Shown in pieces: positions 1-7,663 of a stretch of DNA of 64,000 nucleotides. The stretch comes from Nocardia flavorosea NBRC 108225 (GTDB lineage Bacteria; Actinomycetota; Actinomycetes; Mycobacteriales; Mycobacteriaceae): NCBI RefSeq assembly GCF_001613385.1, contig NZ_BDCG01000017.1, positions 1 to 64,000 on the forward strand, in the 5' to 3' direction. Within the stretch, counting starts at the first letter, position 1. Every line of letters begins with the position of its first letter. A model generated the notes under the pieces. That model made no database searches and was not told where the DNA came from. It saw only the letters and a list, made by a program, of their open reading frames with translations. A program made the translations under genes and the position numbers.

Positions 1-294
1 GATCACGTTCTTGATCAGGGCGGCCGCATCCCGCAGCCGCTTGTTGTAGCCGGGTTGTTTGGGCAGGTACCGGAACAGATGAGTGAGGTGCTCGTGAGCG
101 TGCCGTAACCATCGGGCCTCGGAGGTGAACCCGAGCAGGGCCTGCATCACCGACAACGTCACCAACTCCGCGTCGCTGAGCCGGGGCGTGAACCCGATCT
201 CCGGACGCCACGGTGCCAGGTCGGGAGCGGCCTTCAACAGGTCGTCGATCTTGACATAGAGTGCTGTTGCGAGGGTGTTGATGTCGTTCGTCAC
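1..294 (-). CDS. IS982-like transposase, N-terminal part (runs off window)
   Basis: The minus strand reads open from GTG 294 to base 1 and gives 98 residues that match the start of actinobacterial transposases of the IS982 type. Recognisable stretches are LSDAELVTLSVMQALLGF, EARWLRHAHEHL and PKQPGYNKRLR. Only the N-terminal helical part is inside the window, so the DDE catalytic residues cannot be checked. An 11-bp inverted repeat surrounds the start codon. No terminal inverted repeat or target duplication could be fixed because the other end of the element is outside the window. The family name is from memory of similar proteins, so it could be a neighbouring DDE family. Confidence 0.72.
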   Translation of the reverse strand, partial: MTNDINTLATALYVKIDDLLKAAPDLAPWRPEIGFTPRLSDAELVTLSVMQALLGFTSEARWLRHAHEHLTHLFRYLPKQPGYNKRLRDAAALIKNVI

Positions 295-317
295 AACACG
301 ATCTTGAACACCCTCGC
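269..317. repeat. 11-bp inverted repeat around the transposase start
   Basis: GCGAGGGTGTT (269-279) is exactly the reverse complement of AACACCCTCGC (307-317), with 27 bases between. The left arm is inside the first codons of the transposase and the right arm is upstream of it. It could limit transposase expression through mRNA structure, or be a piece of inverted duplication at an element edge. Confidence 0.45.
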
Positions 318-405
318 TCAATCCTCTTGCCGCAACACCTTGCCGCCCAACCTATTTCGGACCAATACCTCTACTTCTACCCACTGTCGAACTGGAAGCA
401 AGACC

Positions 406-696
406 ATGCGCGTCACCATCGACGGGACACAGATCCGAACCCATGCGGACCTGCACAACGCTCTGTCGGGCCCCCTGGACTTCGGTCCGTACTACGGGCA
501 CAACCTGAACGCCCTGTGGGACCGCCTGACCACGGACGTCAAACGCCCGGTCGAGATCGTCTGGGAGAGCTCCGGGGTCAGCCGGGAGCTGATGGGTGTT
601 GAAGCGTTCGAAGCGATCGCCTCCGTGCTGATCGAAGCCGCCGAGCGGGATGTGTCGAACCCGGTGGACGAGAGGCTCACGGTGCGCTTCGCCTGA
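406..696 (+). CDS. Barstar-family ribonuclease inhibitor
   Basis: The 96-residue product has the barstar pattern: a short beta strand (RVTIDGTQIRTHADLHNALS), then GPYYGHNLNALWDRL near residues 27-41, the helix that inserts into the active site of barnase-type ribonucleases, then PVEIVWE and a C-terminal helix. Barstars act in the cytoplasm as immunity proteins by blocking a cognate secreted or polymorphic-toxin RNase. I chose ATG 406 because the upstream in-frame part has no family similarity and the length then fits the family (about 90 residues). No barnase-like gene is next to it; the transposase lies immediately upstream. It may be an orphan immunity gene left after an insertion or deletion. 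A stem-loop follows the stop by 19 bases. Confidence 0.85.
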   Translation: MRVTIDGTQIRTHADLHNALSGPLDFGPYYGHNLNALWDRLTTDVKRPVEIVWESSGVSRELMGVEAFEAIASVLIEAAERDVSNPVDERLTVRFA

Positions 697-714
697 CGGG
701 TGAGTGGACCCCTG

Positions 715-739
715 AGCGCGGCCTGCCGCAGGCCGCGCT
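715..739. terminator. Strong stem-loop after the barstar gene
   Basis: AGCGCGGCCTG (715-725) and CAGGCCGCGCT (729-739) pair perfectly as an 11-bp stem with loop CCG, followed by a short T-containing stretch. It sits 19 bases after the barstar stop and should end that transcript. The rest of 740-894 shows no gene. Confidence 0.8.
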
Positions 740-894
740 TGATATTTACAAGCACCAGGCCGCACCAAGCCAGGATCACCCCTGGGAATTACCCGTCTAG
801 ACCAATACGATCCGGCCGAAGACCAGGGACTCGGCCGCCGTGCCGAATAACGAAGCGTACGGCCGGCGGCACGGTACCGAGGGTAATCGTGGTT

Positions 895-2370
895 TCACCC
901 CTGCTCGATCCAGACACTTTTGTGTTCGAGCCATTCATTGAGAGTGGTAGGGCCGTTCGAGGTTCCGATACCACTTGCCTTCTGTCCACCGAACGGGAGC
1001 GCCCAGTGCAGCCGGCGGTAGGTATTCACCCAGATGGTGCCCGCTTCCAGCCGGCGGATCATCCGATGAGCCAAGGGCAGATTTTGTGTCCACACTCCGG
1101 CTGCCAACCCGTACTCGCTGTCGTTGGCAAGCTCGATCGCGTGCCGCTCCGAACCGAAGGGCATGGCCACCGCAACAGGTCCGAATATTTCCTCGCGACA
1201 GACACGTAAACCGTTGTCTTCGGTCACGAACAGGGTGGGCTCGATGAAGTAACCTCCCGCGTGCTCGCTCTCGGGTGGAAACAGATCGCCGCCGGAACGC
1301 CCGCCGAAAATGAGCCGTGCGCCTTCGGCTGCTGCCGAGTCCAGGTACTCCTTGACCTTGTCGAACTGTCCCTCGAAAGCAACCGGACCCATATCGGTGG
1401 CGGGGTCGAGTGGGCTACCGAGCACCATCGCCGTGGCGCGGGCCTTCAACTTGTCGACGAACTCGTCGAATATCGGCTCTTCTATGAGGATTCGTGATCC
1501 GGCAATGCAGGCTTGCCCCGCGCTGGCCGTGAAGATTCCGGCGGCGACACCGTCCGCGGCGGATTCGAGATCGGCGTCCGCGAACACGATACTCGGCGAC
1601 TTGCCGCCGAGTTCGAGATTGAGTGACTTGATATTGGCCGACGACGCCTCGGTGATCCGCCGGCCCGTTGCGGTCGACCCCGTGAAGCTGACCTTGCGAA
1701 CACCCGGGTGTCGAACCAGCGCCTCGCCTGCGGTGCGTCCCTCACCGGTCACGATATTGACGACACCGGCAGGAAAACCAGTTTTCGTGAACAGCTGAGC
1801 AGCAACGAGAATCGAGGCGGAGGCACGCTCGGGCGGCTTGACCACCACGGTGTTGCCGGCGGCGAGAGCGGCCGATACCTTGGCCAGAAACATCGCCAAG
1901 GGCGCGTTCCACGGGATGATCAGCCCGACTACTCCATAGGGTTCACGCAGGGAATACGTCGTGGCACTCGAGGAGATATCGACCGTTGAGCCGCAGATGG
2001 TCTCGGCAAGGCCGGCGTGGTACTCGATCTGCTGTATCGCGCCTGCCACTGCCGGTTCGGCTTCCCGCCGCGGCCTGCCGTTGTCGGTGGCGTCTATGCG
2101 CCAGAGATCTGTCTGGTACTCCCGGAGGACCGCTGCCCAGGATCTCAGCGCTACCGCCCGTTCCGCCGCCGGCCTACTGCGCCAGCTTCCGAGTGCTGCA
2201 GCCGCATGGCCGACTGCAGCGTCGATATCCGCTGCGTTACCGTCGGGTATCCGCGCCCAGACCCTTCCGGTCGCTGGATCGATACTGTCGATCCAGCGAC
2301 CGTTCTGTGCGGCGCACAGCTCTCCGCCGATGAACTGGCGGAACATTTCCGGCTGTCGGTCGGTGGGCAT
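895..2370 (-). CDS. NAD(P)-dependent aldehyde dehydrogenase
   Basis: This 491-residue protein is a full-length aldehyde dehydrogenase of the general ALDH superfamily, oxidising an aldehyde to its acid with NAD(P)+. The Rossmann turn FTGSTATG is near residue 229, the general-base glutamate is in LELGGKS (E253) and the catalytic cysteine is in GQACIAG (C288). It is the last gene of a five-gene minus-strand operon and follows the SDR, so it may oxidise the aldehyde made by that enzyme. The start at 2370 has a GGAAGG Shine-Dalgarno seven bases upstream. An alternative ATG at 2391 overlaps the SDR stop as ATGA and would add seven residues. The substrate is not shown by the sequence. Confidence 0.92.
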   Translation of the reverse strand: MPTDRQPEMFRQFIGGELCAAQNGRWIDSIDPATGRVWARIPDGNAADIDAAVGHAAAALGSWRSRPAAERAVALRSWAAVLREYQTDLWRIDATDNGRPRREAEPAVAGAIQQIEYHAGLAETICGSTVDISSSATTYSLREPYGVVGLIIPWNAPLAMFLAKVSAALAAGNTVVVKPPERASASILVAAQLFTKTGFPAGVVNIVTGEGRTAGEALVRHPGVRKVSFTGSTATGRRITEASSANIKSLNLELGGKSPSIVFADADLESAADGVAAGIFTASAGQACIAGSRILIEEPIFDEFVDKLKARATAMVLGSPLDPATDMGPVAFEGQFDKVKEYLDSAAAEGARLIFGGRSGGDLFPPESEHAGGYFIEPTLFVTEDNGLRVCREEIFGPVAVAMPFGSERHAIELANDSEYGLAAGVWTQNLPLAHRMIRRLEAGTIWVNTYRRLHWALPFGGQKASGIGTSNGPTTLNEWLEHKSVWIEQG

Positions 2371-2387
2371 GGGCGTCCCTTCCATGG

Positions 2388-3224
2388 TCATGCGGTTGCG
2401 CGGGCGGCCGTACCGGCGTTCACGTCGAGGATCGTTCCGGTGATATGCGGGGTGTGCGGACCGATCAGAAACATCACCGCGGCCGTGATCTCCTCGGGTT
2501 CGAGCAACGCGATCGGCTGAAGGTGGTGCTCCATGAGTGCCGGCGCGACATCGTCCCAGACCGGGTTCGCAAGATCCGGCCGCATGGCGCCATACAGGGC
2601 CGGGTTGTGCACCATAGGAGTGGATGTATTCCCCGGCGCCACACCGTTCACGTTGATACCGAATGGCGCGAGGTCCTGCGCCGCGGCCTTGACCAGCCCG
2701 ATGACACCCCATTTGGACGCGACGTACGGCACCGACCCCGGTACCGCCGTCCTGCCCTGGTTCGACGCGGTTACCACGACCCGGCCGTAACCCTGTTCGA
2801 TCATCTGCGGTCCGGCGGCGCGCAGGCTGTTGAACACACCGGTGAGATTGGACGCGATGACCTCGTCCCACACAGCGGCGTCCGCGTCTTGAATGGAACC
2901 ACCACCGTAGACGCCAGCATTGGCCAGGAGCACGTCCAGCCGCCCGAATCGATCGACCACGGTGTCGACCGCAGAAAGTGCCTGTTCATGGTCGCCGACA
3001 TCGCAGACCAGCCCGAGCACACGCACGCCGCGCCGACGTACCAGATCCTCGGTCTCCCGCAGATCGGTTTCGGTGGCTTGCCGATATTCGATCGCCGGCA
3101 CATCGGTGCATCGGTCCAGGAGGACAACGTCGGCACCCTGCTCGGCAACGGCAAGAGCATGTGAGCGCCCTTGCCCCCGGGCTCCTCCCGTGACGACCAC
3201 TACCTGTCCCTCGAGGAAGCCCAT
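2388..3224 (-). CDS. SDR oxidoreductase of the mycofactocin-coupled type
   Basis: A 278-residue short-chain dehydrogenase with the cofactor motif VTGGARGQGRSHA at residues 11-23, NAG near 102-104, catalytic Ser about 154, Tyr167 and Lys171 (YVASK). The GARGQGRSHA variant and the insert after the second strand (residues 45-65) are typical of the mycofactocin-associated SDR subfamily, whose members hold NAD tightly and use the peptide-derived cofactor mycofactocin for re-oxidation. That assignment is from family knowledge; no mycofactocin biosynthesis genes are in the window. It begins two bases after the stop of the acyl-CoA synthetase and overlaps the aldehyde dehydrogenase, so the three are translationally linked. 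Likely role: oxidation of a hydroxyl group on the pathway substrate. Confidence 0.88.
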   Translation of the reverse strand: MGFLEGQVVVVTGGARGQGRSHALAVAEQGADVVLLDRCTDVPAIEYRQATETDLRETEDLVRRRGVRVLGLVCDVGDHEQALSAVDTVVDRFGRLDVLLANAGVYGGGSIQDADAAVWDEVIASNLTGVFNSLRAAGPQMIEQGYGRVVVTASNQGRTAVPGSVPYVASKWGVIGLVKAAAQDLAPFGINVNGVAPGNTSTPMVHNPALYGAMRPDLANPVWDDVAPALMEHHLQPIALLEPEEITAAVMFLIGPHTPHITGTILDVNAGTAARATA

Positions 3225-3226
3225 CT

Positions 3227-4810
3227 CTACACCTGCTCATTCTTGTGCTCAGCGGTGACCAGGTCACCGAACCGCTCGGCAAGGACGCGGCGTAGTAGCT
3301 TGCCGCGACCGCCGGATCCATCGTTGGCATGTGGAAGCTCGTCGGTGACGACCACGCGATCCGGTACCGCGGCAGGGGGAAGAGCCGAGCGCAATGCCGA
3401 GTGCAGCACGACGGCATCCGGTTCCGATCCGGGAATCGGTGACACGACCAACAGGATCCGGGTCTCGCCGTTTCCGGTGTCGATGCCCACGGCCCCCGCT
3501 TCGCCGACACCCTCCAGCCGAGCTGCGGCCTCCTCCACTTGGGCGGGCATGATCAAAGCTCCCGCCCGTTCGATCGCATCACTGCGGCGCCCCAGCACGG
3601 TAAGCCGGTCATCGTCGTCGACCGAACCGACATCACCGCCCATGAACCAGCCGTCTCGCAGCACTTCGGCAGTCGCGTCCGGCCGGCCGTCGTAACCTGA
3701 CATGACATGCGGTCCGCGCAGTTGGATCGCACCGACCCGGTTGCGGATCGGGTTGCCGTTCTGATCGACGACCCGCACAGCCCCATCGGAGCGGCTCCAT
3801 CCCACAACGCCCTGCGGAAGATCACCTTCATCGCGCCGCCCGATGACGCTGTAAGGCGCCTCGGTTTGTCCGAAGTAGCCGTAGAGTGCGAGGCCGGGTA
3901 GCCGCTCGGTGATCTTGCGTTGCAGGGAAGGCAGTAGCGGCTCACCACCGAGCATCGCAACCCGCAGCGTGCTCAGGTCAGCCTCTTCCTGGCCAGGTAT
4001 CGACAGCAGCTCGGTGAAAAAGCTCGGCGTCACGCTGATATGGGTGATGCCCTCGTTCGCTATGGTCTGTAATGCCTGCGCCGGCGCGAAGCTGTCTTCG
4101 AGCACCAAGCGCATTCCGGCAGCAAGGGCCGGCGCCGCCACCGCGATGAAGCCGACGCCCCAGATGATCGGGCCGGTGCCCAGGGAGGCGCCTCGCCAGG
4201 CCGGTACATCACGCCACAGCGCTTGGGCAATGGCCAGTCCGGATGCATGTGTGTACCGAACGGCTTTCGGGAGTCCTGTCGTACCGGATGTGAAGAACAA
4301 TGCGAGCAGGTCGTCTCCACCGGCACCCAGCGGCGGCTCGTCCTCGGGAGCCCGGGCAATCAGGGGCACGAGGTCGATCGCTTCGCCGTCGTCCTGTGGC
4401 TCCCCCACACGTATCCAGCGCTCGATCCGTGGCAGCACTGCGCGAGCTTCGCCGACGACATCGTCGAACTTCGCGTCGTAGACGAACACCGAGGCGTCGA
4501 TCCGAGACACGATCTGGGTCAACGTGTCATGGGACCAGTACGGGTTCAGCGCGCACAGCACCGAGCCGATCTTCGTCTGCGCCAGGTAGTTCTCGGCAAC
4601 CGACAATGTCGAATCCAGAAGCGTCGCCACTCGGTCTCCCGGCTGAACTCCGGCCTCGAGCAGCGCATTGCCGACCTTGTTCACACGCCGGTCGAGATCG
4701 GCGTAGCTGAGTTGCTGCCCGCCGCGGTAGGTCAACGCAGGCGCATCGGGAGCCCGAAGCGCTTGTATGGACAGCAGTGCAGCACCGAAGTTGGAGTACA
4801 AGGATTTCAT
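3227..4810 (-). CDS. Acyl-CoA synthetase / AMP-forming ligase
   Basis: A 527-residue adenylate-forming enzyme that should activate a carboxylic acid as acyl-AMP and then acyl-CoA. The P-loop motif FFTSGTTGLPKA is at residues 172-183, followed by YGYFGQTE, the hinge region GRRSDAIERAG, and a C-terminal GRGKLLRR that carries the usual lysine. I start at ATG 4810 because the protein then begins like relatives. An in-frame ATG at 4858 directly abuts the stop of the upstream synthetase and would add 16 residues. It is the third gene of the operon. Two synthetases in tandem suggest either two related acids or a division of labour, since the partner has an unusual P-loop. Confidence 0.9.
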   Translation of the reverse strand: MKSLYSNFGAALLSIQALRAPDAPALTYRGGQQLSYADLDRRVNKVGNALLEAGVQPGDRVATLLDSTLSVAENYLAQTKIGSVLCALNPYWSHDTLTQIVSRIDASVFVYDAKFDDVVGEARAVLPRIERWIRVGEPQDDGEAIDLVPLIARAPEDEPPLGAGGDDLLALFFTSGTTGLPKAVRYTHASGLAIAQALWRDVPAWRGASLGTGPIIWGVGFIAVAAPALAAGMRLVLEDSFAPAQALQTIANEGITHISVTPSFFTELLSIPGQEEADLSTLRVAMLGGEPLLPSLQRKITERLPGLALYGYFGQTEAPYSVIGRRDEGDLPQGVVGWSRSDGAVRVVDQNGNPIRNRVGAIQLRGPHVMSGYDGRPDATAEVLRDGWFMGGDVGSVDDDDRLTVLGRRSDAIERAGALIMPAQVEEAAARLEGVGEAGAVGIDTGNGETRILLVVSPIPGSEPDAVVLHSALRSALPPAAVPDRVVVTDELPHANDGSGGRGKLLRRVLAERFGDLVTAEHKNEQV

Positions 4811-4858
4811 GTCAGTTTCGCCTGTTCTTGCCGGACTGATGATGTCGGATCGAGGCAT

Positions 4859-6370
4859 TCACGACCCGGGATAGCCGCCACCGCCGAAGCCGCTGTCCAG
4901 TGCGTCGTAGTCGGGAACGAAGCCCCGCATCGGGATCGCGTCGACGAAGTCGATCGATCGCGGTTTCTTGTAGGAGGCGATGAGCCGGCGCACATGGGCG
5001 ATCAGGTCGGGCTCCGCTTCTTCCGACTTCGCCCGTATGACGACGACGGCATGCACAGCCTGGCCCCAGTCGTCGTCGGGGCGCCCGATCACCGCTGCAG
5101 CCGAAATATCGGGGTGCGCCAGCAGCGCTCGCTCGACCTCGGCCGGGTAGATGTTCTCGCCACCGGACTTGATCATCCGCAGCTTCGGCCCGATAAACGA
5201 CAGTGTTCCGTCCGCTTCCCGCCGGCCGAGGTCGCCGGTGTGGTACCAGCCCCCGCGGAACTTCTCGGTATCGAGCTCGGGGCGATTGAAGTAGCCGCTC
5301 AGCAGATGACTGCCACGAGCGACGATCTCGCCGACCTGACCGTCCGGAACATCTCGGTCTTCGGGGTCGACGATCCGCACCTGGGTCAGGGGGCTGGGCC
5401 GCCCGTGGCTGCCCTGACCGTCGATCCCCAGGGCGTGGTAGGTCAGCATGCCCGCGACCTCGGTCTGGCCGTAGCCGTATTCCGATCGGCCCCACGGGCT
5501 GGTGTCGGCCGTGACCATCGTGTTCCATGCCGGGTCCGCAGGCGCGAACCGCAGGCTGGACAGGTCGTACCGGCCCTCACTGTTGGTTTCGACCAGTTGG
5601 CTGATCATGGCGGGGAACAGCATGGCTCCTTGGCACCGCTCGCGTTCGATCAGTTCACAGGCGATCTCGGGGTCGAATCGGCGCAGAACGACGTTCGTAC
5701 CTCCGGTCATCAGTGTTGCGGTGGCGAACATCATTGTGCCGACGTGAAACATCGGTCCGCTGTCGAGAAAGACGAAGCCCTCCTCGATCTGCCGTTGAAT
5801 GGCGAGAACCGCACCATGTGCGATGAGGGCACGGTGCGACAACAAGGCGCCGTTCGGCCGCCCGTCGAATGCCGCGGTGTAGAGCAGGAGCACCGGATCT
5901 CGCTCTTCCACTTCCTCGGCGGGATACTGCGCCGACGACGAGGACAACCATGACTCGTACTCGTCGTCCTCGCTCTCGGTGCACCGAACCCAGCGGCTAC
6001 CGTCTTCGGGCGCCGACTCTGGTTCGATGCTGCTCACCGATGGATCCCACAGCACCACAGCGGGTTCCAGGTCAGCGACGATGAATCGCAGTTCATCGGC
6101 ACTCTGCCGCCAGTTCGCTGGACACAGGATCGCGCCGATCTTGGCGGCCGCAACGAGTAGTTCCAGTACGCGGTAGGAGTTTTCGCCGATCCACAGGATG
6201 CGGCTGCCGTGCCCGGCTCCCGCCACGGCCAGCGCGCCGGCGAGTAGATCCGTCCGAGCATCGAACTCACCGTAGGTCAAGTGCCATTTCCCATCCACCA
6301 CCGCAGTCCGGTGGGGCCGACTTCGCCGGTGCTCGCGGACGATATCGGCGAGGGTGAGTTCTGTATACAC
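4859..6370 (-). CDS. Acyl-CoA synthetase-like protein with altered P-loop
   Basis: A 503-residue member of the AMP-forming ligase family, recognisable by YGQTEVAG, GWYHTGDLGRR, KLRMIKSGGENIYPAEVE and the tail FGGGGYPG. The adenylation P-loop, normally TSGTTGxPKG, reads TAAFDGRPNG (residues 165-174), so the conserved lysine is asparagine. The C-terminal segment IPMRGFVPDYDALD lacks the lysine expected before the final helix. I recall a similar variant loop in some mycobacterial FadD-like proteins, so this may be a subfamily trait. GTG 6370 has AAAGG eight bases upstream; GTG 6400 is an alternative adding ten residues. Second gene of the operon, directly before the canonical synthetase. Confidence 0.85.
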   Translation of the reverse strand: MYTELTLADIVREHRRSRPHRTAVVDGKWHLTYGEFDARTDLLAGALAVAGAGHGSRILWIGENSYRVLELLVAAAKIGAILCPANWRQSADELRFIVADLEPAVVLWDPSVSSIEPESAPEDGSRWVRCTESEDDEYESWLSSSSAQYPAEEVEERDPVLLLYTAAFDGRPNGALLSHRALIAHGAVLAIQRQIEEGFVFLDSGPMFHVGTMMFATATLMTGGTNVVLRRFDPEIACELIERERCQGAMLFPAMISQLVETNSEGRYDLSSLRFAPADPAWNTMVTADTSPWGRSEYGYGQTEVAGMLTYHALGIDGQGSHGRPSPLTQVRIVDPEDRDVPDGQVGEIVARGSHLLSGYFNRPELDTEKFRGGWYHTGDLGRREADGTLSFIGPKLRMIKSGGENIYPAEVERALLAHPDISAAAVIGRPDDDWGQAVHAVVVIRAKSEEAEPDLIAHVRRLIASYKKPRSIDFVDAIPMRGFVPDYDALDSGFGGGGYPGS

Positions 6371-6409
6371 GTGGTACGCCTTTCGGTGGGACTCCTGCAC
6401 GTTCCGGTC

Positions 6410-7335
6410 TCAGCGGAATGCCGGGATGACTTCCTTGGCGAAGAATGTGATCGCCTTCGCCAGATCTTCGAACGGAATGTGCCGGGTGCTGCCGAAGTCA
6501 CACATGAGATGGTTGAAACCGAATTCCTGGAGCATCGCTATCTGCCCGGTAACGCGTTCGGGATCGCCGATCACTTCCAATTGTTCCCACCGGAAATCGT
6601 TACCCACCTGACCACCTTTGAGGTAGCGACCCTCCCAGAATTCGAAGCCCTTGGCGACCTGCCCCGTTTTCGAGTCGATCGGTGCGCTCTTCTCGTTGAA
6701 GATCCGCGACCGGTCGAAACTCGCTTCGAAGTGTGCCTGATCGGCCCTGGCCTGCTCGACCGTCGGTGCGAGCCACACTGCACGCGATACCACCAGATCG
6801 GTCGCCGAAGTGTCATGTCCGGCCTCTTCGGCAATGCGATGCCAGTTGTCTGCGGCACCGTGGACCTTCTTGAACGGTGCCGCCGGGTCAGCCAGGATGG
6901 GGAGCCCCCGGCGGGCATACCGCTCGACGGTCTCGGGACTCACCGCGGCCACGTATATCGGTGGATGTGGTGTCTGCAGGGGCTTCGGTGTCAGGGAAGC
7001 TTCCCCGGTGCGGTAGTAGCGGCCTTCGAACCGGAAGGGGTCTCGGGTCACATACCGGTAATGAGGTCGAGGCCTTCGTCGAACCGGTCACGTGCTTCGG
7101 CCAGGTCCATGCCGAAGCCCTCGAACTCGACGCTCTGGTACCCCCTACCGAGACCGAGATCGACCCGGCCGCCGGACAACAGGTCGAGCTGTGCTGCCTG
7201 CTCGGCCACGTGCAGTGGATTGTGCAGCGGTAGTACAACCACACCGGTTCCGAGGCGGAGTTTCTCGGTACGAGCAGCCAGATAACCCAGCATCGTGAAG
7301 ATGCTCGGTACCGTTCCGTAGTCGCGGTCGTCGAG
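6410..7335 (-). pseudogene. LLM-class flavin oxidoreductase, 5'-truncated and frameshifted
   Basis: Two reading frames together make one luciferase-like monooxygenase. The upstream frame gives DYGTVPSIFTMLGYLAARTEKLRLGTG (from about 7323) down to LDLITGM, then TGA at 7048. The downstream frame starts at 7051 with TRDPFRFEGRYYR and runs to 6410. Relatives read ITGMWTRDPF here, so one G has been lost from TGTGGACC. The N-terminal 50-60 residues, including the first flavin-binding strand, are missing: an IS3-type relic takes their place. It was the first gene of the operon with the two synthetases, SDR and ALDH. A sequencing error could explain the frameshift but not the lost 5' end. Confidence 0.85.
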
Positions 7336-7375
7336 TGGGCCAGGCCGGCGGGCATGGTGATCGGTATGGAAGCCC

Positions 7376-7627
7376 GGGGCTCGGTGATCTCTGTCGGCCA
7401 CGCGACGTCCGAAACAGCGGCGAAGTCGTCGTGGACCGGCGGCCGGCCTTCCGATTCGGCCCGCGCTTCTCGGCGAATACGCTCCGGATCCGCTGCCCCG
7501 AACACAATCCGGCCACCCGGTGCTCACTCGCACGGATACCGCGGGCCGGCAGCTCGCCGGCGATGAATCGGTAGCCGAAAGGCGGGTTGTCGGAATGGAT
7601 ATCGAGAGCAGCGGGGAAGAAATCCGC
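7376..7627 (-). mobile_element. Relic of an IS3-family transposase (OrfB fragment)
   Basis: The minus strand carries part of an IS3-type OrfB: LDIHSDNPPFGYRFIAGELPARGI, HRVAGLCSGQRIRSVFAEKRGPNRKAG, then after a one-base deletion PPVHDDF and VAWPTEITEP. Intact relatives read GYRFIADEL, NRVARLCSQQRIWSVFAKKRGLNRKAGPPVHDDL and WLTDITEH. The first aspartate region of the DDE domain is degraded and the rest is gone. The relic lies between the xylulokinase stop and the surviving part of the LLM gene, so a past insertion probably removed that gene's start. Confidence 0.8.
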
Positions 7628-7663
7628 CCGAAGCAGGGTGGCCCGGCATCGCTCGACAACGCC

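Noticed and set aside
895..2871. A 658-codon minus-strand frame covering the aldehyde dehydrogenase and the region upstream
   Set aside because: Only the part from 2370 is homologous to ALDH; the rest is the wrong frame of the SDR gene.
4223..5953. A 576-codon plus-strand frame
   Set aside because: It is antisense to two acyl-CoA synthetases that have clear motifs; long antisense frames are common at this GC content.
7335..7574. Plus-strand frame in the IS3 relic region
   Set aside because: The minus-strand reading gives specific transposase motifs; the plus frame is arbitrary.
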